Positions 38,086 to 48,099 of a DNA stretch of 64,000 nt are shown one piece after another. Origin of the DNA: Neiella marina (GTDB lineage: Bacteria; Pseudomonadota; Gammaproteobacteria; Enterobacterales; Neiellaceae); NCBI RefSeq assembly GCF_002165625.1, contig NZ_NGNS01000016.1:1-64000 (forward strand), written 5' to 3'. Below the pieces are notes generated by a model. It searched no databases. It saw only the letters and a list, made by a program, of their open reading frames with translations, and had not been told where the DNA came from. The position numbers were made by a program, and so were the translations under genes. Every line of letters starts with the position of its first letter. Within the stretch, counting starts at the first letter, position 1.

Positions 38086-39342
38086 ATGATGTTGCGTAGC
38101 CGAATGGTTCGATCGTGGGTTTTATTAGTACTGCTGGCACTGCCATCAGTAGCTCTCGCTGCAAACAAAACAGCGCAGTCGGTAGAGCAATTGTTGCAGC
38201 AGTTTGATGACTACTTTCTCACCCAAATGAAAAAACACAAAGTGCCCGGTGGCGCTTATGCCATTGTTTATGGTGATCAAGTGCTTCGCCTGCGACCTTA
38301 CGGAGTAAGGAAGCAGCGCAGCTCCGCAGCAGTCGATATTCATACCACCTTTCGCCTTGCTTCAGTGTCGAAGACCTTTGCTGCCACATTGGCCGCCAAG
38401 CAAGCTCATAGCGGTGCGTTTAAATGGTCTGATCCGGTATTGGACTATGTGCCGGAGCTGCAATTTAAAACCCAGGGGCATGCAGAAAAACTAGAGGTGA
38501 AAAACCTCCTCAGTCACACCAGTGGTCTGGTTCCCAATGCTTATGACAACCTCATTGAAGCAGGCCAGTCGCTGCCAAAAATCTTGCCTCAGTTCAAAAA
38601 GCTCAAACCTCTTTGTAAGCCCGGCCAGTGCTATGGTTATCAAAACGTGCTGTACAGCATGATTGAACAAGTCATTGAGCAGACTAATCCGCTTTCTTAT
38701 GAGGACTTGATGCAACGCGACATCTTCAATCCTCTAGGAATGAAGCATGCCAGCCTTGGCCGCGATGCTTTTATCAACAATCCCAACCATGCCACCGGTC
38801 ATCTCAAATTAAAGCGTGGCTGGTACCCAAAGAGCCCAAAACGCGACTATTACAACTTCCCCGCTGCTGCCGGCGTTAATGCCAGCATTCTCGACATGAG
38901 TAAGTGGCTAGTGGCGCAGCTGGGGCACCGTCCTGATGTGCTATCTCACGATGTATTGTTGGATATGCAGCAAGCCAATATCACTACCAGAAGAGACTTA
39001 AAACGACGCCAGTGGCGCAATTACCTGAAACGAGCTGAATATGGTTTAGGCTGGCGATTGTACGACTTTGCAGGCACGGATTTGGTATACCATGGCGGCT
39101 GGGTTGCCGGTTTTCGCGCCGACTTGGCTTACGCTCCCGAACTCGATATTGGTGTTGTCGTGTTGCTGAATGCCGAGTCTCACGCCATTAATTTTGTTAC
39201 CACCCGGTTTTGGGACATGATGACCCAGCCAAATTCACTCAGCTTGTTGGCAGAACACAAACCGGCCCCTGAGCGGCGTCAGCAATCAACGTTATTGTTG
39301 CGCAATGCTCATATTCAGCCCTATCGCAGTCACGAACTTTAG
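38086..39342 (+). CDS. Class C beta-lactamase-fold serine hydrolase
   Basis: A 418-residue exported serine hydrolase. A signal peptide (VLLVLLALPSVALA) precedes the domain. The catalytic signatures are SVSK (SxxK), YQN (YxN, in CYGYQNVLYS) and HGG in YHGGWVAGF. These are shared by class C beta-lactamases, DD-peptidases and esterases, so a resistance role cannot be claimed. I chose ATG 38086; in-frame GTG 38071 and ATG 38104 are possible starts. It diverges from the rpsF operon. Confidence 0.85.
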   Translation: MMLRSRMVRSWVLLVLLALPSVALAANKTAQSVEQLLQQFDDYFLTQMKKHKVPGGAYAIVYGDQVLRLRPYGVRKQRSSAAVDIHTTFRLASVSKTFAATLAAKQAHSGAFKWSDPVLDYVPELQFKTQGHAEKLEVKNLLSHTSGLVPNAYDNLIEAGQSLPKILPQFKKLKPLCKPGQCYGYQNVLYSMIEQVIEQTNPLSYEDLMQRDIFNPLGMKHASLGRDAFINNPNHATGHLKLKRGWYPKSPKRDYYNFPAAAGVNASILDMSKWLVAQLGHRPDVLSHDVLLDMQQANITTRRDLKRRQWRNYLKRAEYGLGWRLYDFAGTDLVYHGGWVAGFRADLAYAPELDIGVVVLLNAESHAINFVTTRFWDMMTQPNSLSLLAEHKPAPERRQQSTLLLRNAHIQPYRSHEL

Positions 39343-39430
39343 CTGCCATGCTGGACGCCAAAACCATCTCCCTCTAGACTCCTGTATGACGCATCACGGA
39401 CGGTGCCAACAGACAAAAAGGATTTTGTTC

Positions 39431-40339
39431 ATGAAATACCCACTTCTATTCGTGGCATTGCTGCTATCAACAGTGAGCTTGCCATCGACGGCTTTGGTCT
39501 CAGAATGGGCCGAGTTTGAGATCCACAATGGCCATATTGTTATCCCAGTAGAAATTCAAGGCGTGAATGGTCATGCCGTTCTTGATTCAGGCGCCAATAT
39601 TAATGCCATCAATGAATTGTTCATCAACAGCAAAGAGTTAGATGTTGATCGCGGACGAAAGATACGCATCTCTGGTGTATTCGGTACCGAAACCAAATCC
39701 ATGATTAACAATGTCAATATCAACTTATTTGGTGTCGATAAAGAGTTCGACAGCATGGTTGAAATGACTCTTCCAGGCAGCTACGCAAATATCTTGCTAG
39801 GAAAACCTTTTCTCGATCACTTCGTGATTCAGATTGACTACCCTGGCGAGCGACTACGGTTGATCACCCGCGATAGTATCGATTTGAAAAAGCATCAAAA
39901 TGTCACCGCGGACATTGACCCGGTTTCGGGGTTGCCGCTGATTCAAGCTCAACTGAATGGCGAAGAAGAAGCCTGGCTACTATTGGATACCGGCAATAAT
40001 TCAGGCATTTTGCTGAGACGCTCGGTGGCCACTCGCCATAGCTGGTTGGAGAAATTCCCATCGGATTTGGCCTTGTCGTCTGGCATCAATAAGACAGCGA
40101 TTATGGAGGGCTTTAGTATTCCGTCTTTGCAACTCGGTCCATTTGAGCTCGAAAATGTGCTGATTACTGTGCCATCTGCTGGCCATGCGTTTCCTGTTCC
40201 AAAGTCAATCAATTCCCATGGTAGCAGAGCGCTAAAAAGCAAAACCTATGAAGGCATCTTGGGGTTTGATGTGTTACGCCATTTTATTCTGACGTTGGAT
40301 CTAAAGAAGGGCTACGCCCACTTCGCACTCCCTGAGTGA
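39431..40339 (+). CDS. Secreted retropepsin-like aspartic protease, two tandem motifs
   Basis: A 302-residue protein with a signal peptide (LLFVALLLSTVSLPSTA). Two aspartyl protease motifs are visible in one chain: AVLDSGANINAI (D52) and WLLLDTGNNSGIL (D186), each followed by a retropepsin-like repeat ending in a hydrophobic-Gly element (ANILLGKPFLDHFV and YEGILGFDVLRHFILTLD). This suggests a single-chain, two-lobed enzyme like a fused retropepsin dimer. An AAGGA lies upstream of the ATG at 39431; the frame is open from 39305. It follows the serine hydrolase gene by 88 bp. Confidence 0.8.
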   Translation: MKYPLLFVALLLSTVSLPSTALVSEWAEFEIHNGHIVIPVEIQGVNGHAVLDSGANINAINELFINSKELDVDRGRKIRISGVFGTETKSMINNVNINLFGVDKEFDSMVEMTLPGSYANILLGKPFLDHFVIQIDYPGERLRLITRDSIDLKKHQNVTADIDPVSGLPLIQAQLNGEEEAWLLLDTGNNSGILLRRSVATRHSWLEKFPSDLALSSGINKTAIMEGFSIPSLQLGPFELENVLITVPSAGHAFPVPKSINSHGSRALKSKTYEGILGFDVLRHFILTLDLKKGYAHFALPE

Positions 40340-40355
40340 AGGCTAAGCAAACGAC

Positions 40356-40384
40356 AAAGGGCCCCATTAGAGGGCCCTTTTTCG
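40356..40384 (+). terminator. Terminator after the aspartic protease gene
   Basis: AAAGGGCCC (40356-40364) pairs with GGGCCCTTT (40372-40380) around a 7-nt loop, followed by TTC. The arms also allow use on the minus strand by the DUF2750 gene that converges here. Confidence 0.85.
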
Positions 40385-40398
40385 TGATTCACTAATAT

Positions 40399-40794
40399 CT
40401 ATGCGATTGGTGCTTTTTTCTTCTGCAGTTTCAAGTGAACCGCCAACTCTTCTGCCGCAATCACTTCACTGCTACCTTCAAGATCTGGGAATACAGCGAC
40501 ATCGATGACATCATTTTCCATTCCCGGCAACCACTTCTGTTCCCAATCTTCCAGCGAAATAGCCAGTGGCTCCAAACCTTGCCACTCTTCAACGGAAGCA
40601 GCTTTAGCAAAGACTTCCAGCGGCCACACTGGCAGTAGCTGTTCGCCGTCACTGTCCACTATCAAACAACCTTGATCATCGGAGAGTGCCCAAACTTGTT
40701 TGTGCTTAACGGCTAATCCAAGGAACAAATCAAAACGCTGTTCTTCATTTTGTTGTCCCCATTCTGTAATTTGTTGTTCTGAGTATTCACTCAT
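40399..40794 (-). CDS. DUF2750 domain protein
   Basis: A 131-residue acidic cytoplasmic protein. RFDLFLGLAVKHKQVWALSD followed by LLPVWPLEVFAKAA, and the C-terminal DVAVFPDLEG, fit DUF2750, a small family of unknown function. It lies 2 bp after rlmB and is the last gene of the rnr-rlmB-DUF2750 operon. Confidence 0.75.
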   Translation of the reverse strand: MSEYSEQQITEWGQQNEEQRFDLFLGLAVKHKQVWALSDDQGCLIVDSDGEQLLPVWPLEVFAKAASVEEWQGLEPLAISLEDWEQKWLPGMENDVIDVAVFPDLEGSSEVIAAEELAVHLKLQKKKAPIA

Positions 40795-40796
40795 GC

Positions 40797-41540
40797 TTAT
40801 GCTCCTAGCCGTTGACGCACGACTTCATACAAACAAATGCCGGTAGCCACCGACACATTTAAACTACTAACAGCTCCAGCCATCGGCAGCTTCACTAACT
40901 CGTCACAGTTTTCCCGAGTGAGTCGGCGCATGCCCTTGCCTTCGGCTCCCATAACCAAGCCCATTGGCCCTCGCAACTTGCAGTCAAATAGGCTTTGCTC
41001 GGCCTCACCCGCAGTACCAACTAACCAGATCCCCTGCTCCTGCAAAAAGCGCATGGTGCGAGCTAAATTTGTGACTTGCACTAAGGGTACGGTTTCTGCC
41101 GCGCCACAGGCCACTTTTCTCACCGTTGGGTTTAAACTGGCAGACTTATCTTTTGGCACGATCACAGCATCAACACCAGCGGCATCGGCCGTTCGTAAAC
41201 ATGCACCTAAGTTATGCGGATCGGTGACACCATCAAGCAGCAATAACAACGGTTGATCGTTGGTTGCTAAAATGGCATCGAGATCGGCTTCATTCGCGAT
41301 CTTGGCGGGTTTGATGCGTGCCAGTACCCCTTGGTGGTTTTCACCTTTGGCACGATCATCGAGGGTCCTACGGGGTACAAACTGGATGCTAACACCATGC
41401 TGCCGAGCTAGCCCAACCATGGCTTGGAAAGCATCGTCATCACGACCTTTCAGACACCACAGTTCAACCACTCGCAGCGGTGCTGCATCTAAAATAGCGC
41501 GCACGGCGTGAATGCCGAACACTGATTCAAGTTGACTCAT
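40797..41540 (-). CDS. rlmB: 23S rRNA (guanosine-2251-2'-O)-methyltransferase
   Basis: SpoU/TrmH-family knotted methyltransferase modifying G2251 in the 23S rRNA peptidyl-transferase centre. The 247-residue product has the SPOUT motifs [31 protein letters not shown] and [22 protein letters not shown], and the N-terminal substrate-binding domain ([12 protein letters not shown]). It starts 3 bp after the rnr stop, the conserved rnr-rlmB pairing. Confidence 0.97.
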   Translation of the reverse strand: MSQLESVFGIHAVRAILDAAPLRVVELWCLKGRDDDAFQAMVGLARQHGVSIQFVPRRTLDDRAKGENHQGVLARIKPAKIANEADLDAILATNDQPLLLLLDGVTDPHNLGACLRTADAAGVDAVIVPKDKSASLNPTVRKVACGAAETVPLVQVTNLARTMRFLQEQGIWLVGTAGEAEQSLFDCKLRGPMGLVMGAEGKGMRRLTRENCDELVKLPMAGAVSSLNVSVATGICLYEVVRQRLGA

Positions 41541-41543
41541 GTA

Positions 41544-43997
41544 TTACTTTTTCTTGCGTTTTTTGGCGGCGCTTGCGCCTTTGCCTTTTGCTTTTGACTT
41601 GCCTTTCGGCCCTTTAGACTTCTTACTTTTTGCCAATGCTGCACCGGCAGCCGCCACCGCAGCTCTGGCAGAGCCCGGTTTTGGCTTGGCGATGCCTGTA
41701 TCGTTCCATACGCCCTTATTGGCACTTGCTTTCTTCGCGCCGCCTTTGGCTTTTGATTTACTTTTCGATTTCGTTCCTTTGCGGCTTGCCGATTGACCGG
41801 CGAGTACAAAGTCGATCATTTTGTCATCGAGATTGACCGCTGCAACCTGAACTTCAACAACATCGCCGATGCGATAGCTTTTGCCCGAGGCGTTGCCAAC
41901 GAGTCGCTGACGGGCACCATCAAAATTGTAGTAGTCATTTTGTAGGCTGGAGATATGGACTAAACCATCGATGTGTAGCTCATCCAAACGGACAAAGAAG
42001 CCAAAGCTCGTAACAGAGGCAATCACGCCAGTGAATTCATCACCAACATGGTCTTGCATGTACTCGCATTTAAGCCAGCTATCGACGTCTCGAGTGGCCT
42101 CATCGGCTCGACGTTCTGCCATCGAACAGTGAGGACCAAAATAGTCCATGTCTTCATCAAAATAGTGGTAACCGCCAATGGGCGTCCAACGATCAGGCAC
42201 TTCACCGTGCTCTTTGGCAATCAAGTATTTGATCGTCCGGTGTAGCAACAAATCCGGATAACGCCGGATTGGCGAAGTGAAGTGAGCATAGGATTTCAGT
42301 GCTAAACCGAAGTGGCCAATATTCTCGGCATCGTAAACCGCCTGCCGCATGGAGCGAAGCAGCATGGTTTGAATCAGCTCTGCGTCCGGCCGATCAGCAG
42401 CTCGTTCCAGCAAATCGGCATAGTGCTTGGGCGTGGGTTCCATTTCACCGCCAAGGTGCAACCCTAGTTCACCAAGGAAATTTCGGAAGTTGGTTAAACG
42501 TTCTTCACCCGGCGAATCATGGACCCGGAACAGCGAAGCAGCTTTGTGCTTCTCAACATATTTTGCAGCCGAGACATTGGCTAAGATCATACACTCTTCG
42601 ATGATCTTATGAGCATCATTGCGAACAACTGGAACAATGTGGTCAATCTTACGGAAGGCGTTGAAGATGAACTTAGTTTCAACTGTTTCAAGACCCAATG
42701 CGCCGCGCTCAACACGAGCAGCATGCAAGGCCTGATAGAGATGATGAAGTTGAGTAATATGCCCCACCAATGGCTGATAGCGCTCAATTAATTCGGCATC
42801 ACCATCTAAAATCGCCGCCACTTTGGTGTAGGTCAGGCGAGCTTTGGACTCCATCACCGCCGGATAAAACTTATAACCAGACAGCGCCCCGCGCTCGCTA
42901 ACGGTCATTTCGCAAACCATACACAAGCGGTCCACTTCTGGATTCAGTGAGCACAAGCCATTAGAGAGCTGTTCTGGCAACATTGGGATCACTTGCTGCG
43001 GGAAATAGACCGAGGTTGCCCGATTGACGGCTTCGTCATCGAGAGCATTGCCGGGCCGGACGTAATAGCTGACATCGGCAATTGCTACCCACAAGCGCCA
43101 GCCACCACTGCGCTTGCGTTCACAATAAACGGCATCATCAAAGTCACGGGCATCTTCACCATCAATGGTGACCAAAGGTAAATGGCGCAAGTCAATTCGG
43201 CCATTGCCGTACTTATCTTTTTCCGGCACCGCTTCAGGGATGCCCTTGACCGCACGGGTGACCGCTTTAGGCCATTTATGTGGAATTTCGTGACGCCGAA
43301 TAGCGGTTTCGATTTCCATCCCAGGCGCCATGTGTTCACCAAGAATTTCGGTGACTTTGCCGATGGCATGCTGGCGCTGATTAGGCCGTTGCACTAATTC
43401 AACGACGACGACATGACCTTGGCGAGCGCCCTTGCTATCGTCTTTGGGAATAACAATGTCTTGATTAAGGCGATTATCATCCGGCACCACAAAACCAGTG
43501 CCCTTTTCAACAAAGTAGCGCCCCACAATGCTGCGTTTAGCATCTTCCAACAAGCGAACAATGCGGCATTCCATCCGGCCTTTTCGGTCGTGCTTGGTCG
43601 GCAAGATCAGCACTTTATCACCATGCAACACAGCCAACATTTGCCGCGGCGGAATAAAGTAATCGGAGCCACCCTCATCAGGGCGAGCAAAGCCATGGCC
43701 ATCGCGATGGCCAATCACAGTTGCGTTAATAACGCCCATCTTTTCAGGTAAGGCGTAGCATTTACTGCGTGTAAACACTAACTGACCATCACGTTCCATA
43801 GCCCGCAGGCGACGCCGCAACGCTTCTTGCTGCTCTTCATCTGCAAGCTTAAGATGCTTTTCAATTTGGGAACGATTGAGTGGCTCGGGTTGGTCCTGCA
43901 ATAGCTGCAGAATCAGTTCCCGCGAAGCGATAGGTCGGTCGTATTTTTTAGCTTCTCGATCCTGATGCGGATCTTGATAGTGTTTGGATTTACTCAC
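41544..43997 (-). CDS. rnr: Ribonuclease R
   Basis: Processive 3'-5' exoribonuclease of the RNB family that degrades structured RNA. The 817-residue protein has an N-terminal winged-helix segment ([21 protein letters not shown]), cold-shock domains, the RNB catalytic core with [15 protein letters not shown] (metal-binding aspartates), an S1 domain ([19 protein letters not shown]), and a 90-residue Lys/Ala/Gly/Ser-rich tail. The tail is longer and more repetitive than the core of the family needs and is encoded by low-complexity DNA (41544-41800). First gene of the operon with rlmB. Confidence 0.97.
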   Translation of the reverse strand: MSKSKHYQDPHQDREAKKYDRPIASRELILQLLQDQPEPLNRSQIEKHLKLADEEQQEALRRRLRAMERDGQLVFTRSKCYALPEKMGVINATVIGHRDGHGFARPDEGGSDYFIPPRQMLAVLHGDKVLILPTKHDRKGRMECRIVRLLEDAKRSIVGRYFVEKGTGFVVPDDNRLNQDIVIPKDDSKGARQGHVVVVELVQRPNQRQHAIGKVTEILGEHMAPGMEIETAIRRHEIPHKWPKAVTRAVKGIPEAVPEKDKYGNGRIDLRHLPLVTIDGEDARDFDDAVYCERKRSGGWRLWVAIADVSYYVRPGNALDDEAVNRATSVYFPQQVIPMLPEQLSNGLCSLNPEVDRLCMVCEMTVSERGALSGYKFYPAVMESKARLTYTKVAAILDGDAELIERYQPLVGHITQLHHLYQALHAARVERGALGLETVETKFIFNAFRKIDHIVPVVRNDAHKIIEECMILANVSAAKYVEKHKAASLFRVHDSPGEERLTNFRNFLGELGLHLGGEMEPTPKHYADLLERAADRPDAELIQTMLLRSMRQAVYDAENIGHFGLALKSYAHFTSPIRRYPDLLLHRTIKYLIAKEHGEVPDRWTPIGGYHYFDEDMDYFGPHCSMAERRADEATRDVDSWLKCEYMQDHVGDEFTGVIASVTSFGFFVRLDELHIDGLVHISSLQNDYYNFDGARQRLVGNASGKSYRIGDVVEVQVAAVNLDDKMIDFVLAGQSASRKGTKSKSKSKAKGGAKKASANKGVWNDTGIAKPKPGSARAAVAAAGAALAKSKKSKGPKGKSKAKGKGASAAKKRKKK

Positions 43998-44074
43998 GCT
44001 GGCTCGTCAATTAGGCCTGATAGCGCTGAGTATACCTTATGGAGTCAATTAGCAACGAAGAAAATGCACGCAAA

Positions 44075-44728
44075 TTAACGCTCTAGCGGTCCTTGCGCTT
44101 GTTTGACCAATTCCTCTGGCATTTTATTGGCTAATTGAGCCAGTAACTCACCTGCTCGCTGTTGCTGCGCCCGGTCAGCAATCACTGCGTTGTGCAACCA
44201 ATGATAGACATCATAATAAGCGGATGGGTCGCCATACCCTTCTAAGTACAATTCAACCAATTGCATTTGTGCCTTGATATGGCCGGTCGATGATGCGGTG
44301 TAGAGATATTCAGCCGCGCGGGTTTTATTGGGGCGAACAAACTTACCTTGGGCATAGTACCTGCCTAATTGCTCTAAGCCCGCAGGCAAACCTTGTTTAG
44401 CAGCCATCTCAACGTACAGCATGCCTAACTCGGCGTCGCGCTCAATACATACGCCGTACAGCAGCATGTCACCGTAGAGAAACTGATAAGCCGGTACTTT
44501 CATCTTTTCTGCACGCGCTTTGATGTCCTCCACCAGCTGGCAGTCATCGTCGCGCACGCGTTTGAGGTGTTCATTGTCGTTGATGAGCTCCAACAACTCA
44601 TCTTGCGAATAGATTTGCACCGCAGACAAAATTGAATCAGCTTGAACCGACGAGCAGGCCATTGCCACAGTCAATGTGACTGCCTTTAGAAGATTGAGAA
44701 CTGACCTTGCCATAGCGAAAGAAACCAT
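44075..44728 (-). CDS. motX: Sodium-driven flagellar motor protein MotX
   Basis: Periplasmic T-ring component of the sodium-driven polar flagellar stator in Vibrio and relatives, where MotX with MotY holds PomAB. The 217-residue protein has a signal peptide (AVTLTVAMACSSVQA) and Sel1-like repeats. Blocks such as VQIYSQDELLELI, DDCQLVEDI, AYQFLYGDMLLYGVCIE and GLEQLGRYYAQG match what I know of Vibrio MotX, including its conserved cysteine pair. The start may be 44728 or 44713 (MARSVLNLL). No other flagellar gene is nearby; the same rnr-side location is known in related genomes. A FliA-type promoter lies upstream. Confidence 0.85.
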   Translation of the reverse strand: MVSFAMARSVLNLLKAVTLTVAMACSSVQADSILSAVQIYSQDELLELINDNEHLKRVRDDDCQLVEDIKARAEKMKVPAYQFLYGDMLLYGVCIERDAELGMLYVEMAAKQGLPAGLEQLGRYYAQGKFVRPNKTRAAEYLYTASSTGHIKAQMQLVELYLEGYGDPSAYYDVYHWLHNAVIADRAQQQRAGELLAQLANKMPEELVKQAQGPLER

Positions 44729-44760
44729 CCGAGCAAACGATAAAACTACTTATAACGTTT

Positions 44761-44787
44761 GTATCGACAATTACCAATTTTTCTTGA
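44761..44787 (-). promoter_or_regulatory. Putative sigma28 (FliA) promoter of motX
   Basis: On the minus strand TCAA (44787-44784), 15 bp, then GTCGATAC (44768-44761). The FliA consensus is TAAA-N15-GCCGATAA, so 9 of 12 positions match with exact spacing. The predicted start of transcription falls a few tens of bases before the motX ATG. Confidence 0.6.
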
Positions 44788-44835
44788 GGCCAGCTCTCAC
44801 ACAATCATGAAATGAAGCAAACAATCACGACTAAT

Positions 44836-45633
44836 CTAGGCAACATCCTCTGCCGCTAGCGGTTGCTGTAGTCGCATCGCAACCACATCGCCAATCACCA
44901 GTAGCGCCGGCGATTGAATTGATTGTTCAGCAATGGTGTCAGCTAGGTTGTTCAGTTGGCACTCAACCACCCGCTGCGCAGGCGTACAGCCTTTTTCAAT
45001 AATGGCAACTGGGGTGCCGGCGGCACGACCATGCTTGATCAGCTCGGCAGCGATTTTGGCGGCTTTAAACAGACCCATATAAACCACCACAGTGCTATTG
45101 GTAACAGCCATTTGTGCCCAATCAGGGGATTTACCTGCAGCTTTGCAGTAGCCAGTGACTACGGTAGCACTTTGGGCAACATCTCGGTGCGTCAGTGGAA
45201 TACCGGCATAAGCCGCACAGCCAGAGGCTGCGGTAATCCCCGGAATCACCTCAACGTGATGACCGCTATCGAGCAACACCTGCATTTCTTCAGCGCCACG
45301 GCCGAAGATAAACGGATCGCCACCTTTGAGGCGCACTACCCGTTGTCCGGTCGCTGCAACTTTCAATAGCAACTGATTAATCGCATCTTGGGTCATGCTG
45401 TGCTGACCTGCGCGTTTGCCAACGCAATAGCGCTGGCAACTGGCAGGCAACAGCGACAAGATCTGCTCTGATACCAAATAGTCATACAGCACGATTTCCG
45501 CTTGTTGGATGCGAAGTAGTGCGTTGATGGTCAACAAGCCAACATCACCCGGGCCAGCACCGACCAATGATATCGCTGCCGTTGGCGGCGACAGCAACTG
45601 GCCGGGGATCTGCAATAACTGGGAATGGACCAT
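44836..45633 (-). CDS. cobA: Uroporphyrinogen-III C-methyltransferase (SUMT)
   Basis: Methylates uroporphyrinogen III twice to precorrin-2, the first committed step to siroheme. The 265-residue product has SUMT motifs: SLVGAGPGDVGLLTINAL, VRLKGGDPFIFGRGAEEM, and VIPGITAASGCAAYAGIPLTHRD. It lacks the CysG dehydrogenase/ferrochelatase part, which must be elsewhere. The start overlaps the cysH stop (TAATG at 45633). Siroheme is the cofactor of CysI, so operon membership makes sense. The name cysG (C-terminal half) is equally used. Confidence 0.93.
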   Translation of the reverse strand: MVHSQLLQIPGQLLSPPTAAISLVGAGPGDVGLLTINALLRIQQAEIVLYDYLVSEQILSLLPASCQRYCVGKRAGQHSMTQDAINQLLLKVAATGQRVVRLKGGDPFIFGRGAEEMQVLLDSGHHVEVIPGITAASGCAAYAGIPLTHRDVAQSATVVTGYCKAAGKSPDWAQMAVTNSTVVVYMGLFKAAKIAAELIKHGRAAGTPVAIIEKGCTPAQRVVECQLNNLADTIAEQSIQSPALLVIGDVVAMRLQQPLAAEDVA

Positions 45634-46394
45634 TAGATACCGTCCCCGTCGACATTCGATTCGTGTAGACCACACTCGCGCTTGAGGCCAAAGAAACGCG
45701 TTTCTTCTTCCGTCATTCCGACTTCTAGCGGGCGGCTGGTATGAGCATCACCAACCGAGACATAACCTTTGTCCCACAATGGGTGGTACGGTAAGCCATA
45801 CTCTTTCAAGTAGTAATGCACGTCTTTGTTGCTCCAATCGATGATCGGTAGCATCTTGAAGCGACCTTTGACGGTATCCACCACTGGCAGTTCGCTGCGC
45901 GTACTGGACTGACTGCGACGCAATCCTGAATACCAAGTGCCGACGTTGAGCTCTTCAAGAGCGCGCTGCATCGGTTCAACCTTATTCATGCGGTTGTATT
46001 TGTCGATGCCTTCAACGCCTTCTTCCCATAAACGGCCATAACGGGCTTCTTGCCATACCGGGCTGATCGGGTTGCGATAGATCTTAAGATTCAAATTAAG
46101 ACGTTGCTGCAACTGATCAATAAACTGATAGGTTTCAGTGAACAAATAGCCGGTATCGACCAATATCACCGGAATATCAGGCTGCTGCTCCACCAGCATG
46201 TGCAACAACACCGCCGACTGGATACCAAAACTGGACGACAGGACTTGGGTACCAGGCAAATGCTCCAAGCCCCAAGCCACGCGCTCCTGCGCACTCAGCG
46301 ATTCTAAGTGGCCGTTAATGGCGGCCAACTCAGAACGCTGTGCTGCTGGAGACAGCGTTGATAAGGATTTAAGCTGGGATTGCGCCAACATCAT
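45633..46394 (-). CDS. cysH: Phosphoadenylyl-sulfate (PAPS) reductase
   Basis: Reduces PAPS to sulfite with thioredoxin or glutaredoxin. The 253-residue product has the PP-loop-like [30 protein letters not shown] and the C-terminal catalytic ECGLHESN (active-site cysteine). The single-Cys tail without the CC-CxxC cluster points to PAPS rather than APS as substrate. The ATG at 46394 (or 46391), preceded by AAAGGA, lies inside the end of cysI, a 26-bp overlap; the frame is open further upstream but would lie wholly inside cysI. Confidence 0.95.
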   Translation of the reverse strand: MMLAQSQLKSLSTLSPAAQRSELAAINGHLESLSAQERVAWGLEHLPGTQVLSSSFGIQSAVLLHMLVEQQPDIPVILVDTGYLFTETYQFIDQLQQRLNLNLKIYRNPISPVWQEARYGRLWEEGVEGIDKYNRMNKVEPMQRALEELNVGTWYSGLRRSQSSTRSELPVVDTVKGRFKMLPIIDWSNKDVHYYLKEYGLPYHPLWDKGYVSVGDAHTSRPLEVGMTEEETRFFGLKRECGLHESNVDGDGI

Positions 46395-48099
46395 GGAAGT
46401 CCTTTGCTGAGTCGACCACAGGGGCGATAATGCCGCTGCGAACAACGAAATCACCAAAGCGTTCTGCTCCGTCGCGCTCCTGCAACCAACGACCCACTAA
46501 CTCATCGATAATGCTGAGAATTTCGCTGTCGCTGATGTTTTCTTTGTGCAGACGTGGAATACGCTCGCCGTTGTGAGTGCCGCCGAGATACAGGTTGTAT
46601 TTACCCGGACCTTTACCCACCAGACCAATTTCCGCCAACATGGCGCGGCCACAGCCGTTTGGACAGCCGGTGACACGGGTGATGATGGACTCTTCTGGAG
46701 CGCCATGTTTGGCCAAAATACCTTCAATATCAGTAACAAAGCTTGGCAACATGCGTTCCGCTTCAGCCATCGCCAGCGGGCAGGTTGGAAACGCCACACA
46801 AGCCATCGAACTCTTGCGCTGATTACTGGTATCGTCGTCCAACAAGCCGTGCTCGCGAGCCAGTTGCTCAATCACATCTTTTTGTTCAGCAGGCACACCT
46901 GCAATGACCAAGTTTTGGTTGGCGGTCATGCGGAAATCACCTTGATGAATTTCAGCAATCTTGCGCATACCGGTTTTCAGTGGCTTGTTTGGAAAGTCGA
47001 GAATTCGGCCATTTTCAATGAATAAAGTCAGGTGATGCTTGCCATCGATGCCTTCAACCCAGCCAAAGCGGTCGCCGCGCTCAGTAAATTCGTACGGACG
47101 ACTGTCTTCGAACTTAATGCTGGCACGAGATTCAACTTCCGCTTTGAATACGTCAGCGCCAACACGCTCGAGGGTGTACTTGGTTTTGGCATTCTTGCGG
47201 TTGACTCGGTTGCCCAAATCGCGCTGCGTGGTAACAACCGCAGCGGCAACATCCAAGGTTGCTTCGAGTGGAATAAAGCCAAAATCAGTCGCTTTGCGCG
47301 GATAAGTTGCCGTGTCACCATGGGTCATCGCCAAACCGCCACCAACCAGAACATTGAAGCCGATGAGCTTGCCGCCTTCAGCGATGGCAATAAAGTTCAA
47401 ATCATTGGCGTGAACATCAACGTCATTTAGCGGTGGAATAGCAACTGTGGTTTTGAACTTACGTGGTAAGTAAGTTGAACCCAAAATCGGCTCTTCGGTT
47501 GTGACTGCTTTTTCGCCGTTCAACCAAATCTCGGCGTAGGCATTGGTTTTTGGCAACAAATGCTTAGAGATTTTGGTAGCCCACTGATAAGCCTCGGCAT
47601 GTACTTCAGACTCAATCGGGTTCGAGGTACACAACACATTACGGTTGACGTCACCTGCGGTAGCAATGGAGTCAATACCCATGTCGTTTAGTGTTTGATG
47701 CATCAACTTCATGTTGCGCTTCAATACACCGTGAAACTGAAAGGTCTGCCGTGTCGTCAGGCGGATGCTGCCATAAATGGTCTTGTCTTCAGCAAACTGA
47801 TCGATACCCAACCACTGCTTCGGCTGGATAATACCGCCCGGCAAACGAGCGCGAAGCATTACCGTATGCAACGGCTCTAATTTTTGTTTGGCGCGCTCGG
47901 CACGAATGTCGCGATCGTCCTGCTGATACATGCCATGAAAGCGGATCAGCTGAAAGTTATCGGCGCTGAAACCACCGGTAATTTGATCATTCAGTTCTTC
48001 GGCAATGGTACCGCGCAAAAAATTACTTTCTCGCTTCAGGCGCTCGTTGTCAGCCAGCTTGCCCTGAACTTGTAAGTCTTCGATGTTAATGTCGCTCAT
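46369..48099 (-). CDS. cysI: Sulfite reductase (NADPH) hemoprotein beta subunit
   Basis: Reduces sulfite to sulfide on a siroheme coupled to a 4Fe-4S cluster. The 576-residue protein has the two cluster-binding cysteine pairs: [10 protein letters not shown] and [10 protein letters not shown] (the latter also ligates siroheme), and [18 protein letters not shown] at the N-terminus. [18 protein letters not shown] is the substrate-channel block. It overlaps cysJ by 1 bp and cysH by about 26 bp. Confidence 0.97.
   Translation of the reverse strand: MSDINIEDLQVQGKLADNERLKRESNFLRGTIAEELNDQITGGFSADNFQLIRFHGMYQQDDRDIRAERAKQKLEPLHTVMLRARLPGGIIQPKQWLGIDQFAEDKTIYGSIRLTTRQTFQFHGVLKRNMKLMHQTLNDMGIDSIATAGDVNRNVLCTSNPIESEVHAEAYQWATKISKHLLPKTNAYAEIWLNGEKAVTTEEPILGSTYLPRKFKTTVAIPPLNDVDVHANDLNFIAIAEGGKLIGFNVLVGGGLAMTHGDTATYPRKATDFGFIPLEATLDVAAAVVTTQRDLGNRVNRKNAKTKYTLERVGADVFKAEVESRASIKFEDSRPYEFTERGDRFGWVEGIDGKHHLTLFIENGRILDFPNKPLKTGMRKIAEIHQGDFRMTANQNLVIAGVPAEQKDVIEQLAREHGLLDDDTSNQRKSSMACVAFPTCPLAMAEAERMLPSFVTDIEGILAKHGAPEESIITRVTGCPNGCGRAMLAEIGLVGKGPGKYNLYLGGTHNGERIPRLHKENISDSEILSIIDELVGRWLQERDGAERFGDFVVRSGIIAPVVDSAKDFHDVGAIPA

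Noticed and set aside
38086-39342. Beta-lactam resistance gene
   Set aside because: SxxK, YxN and HGG motifs are shared with esterases and peptidases; nothing specific to AmpC is visible.
41537-41836. Overlapping open frames on both strands at the rnr 3' end
   Set aside because: They are shadows of the low-complexity Lys/Ala-rich RNase R tail.
46497-47430. Several long antisense and out-of-frame open frames within cysI
   Set aside because: cysI is a well-conserved gene over its full length; the others lack start signals and family features.
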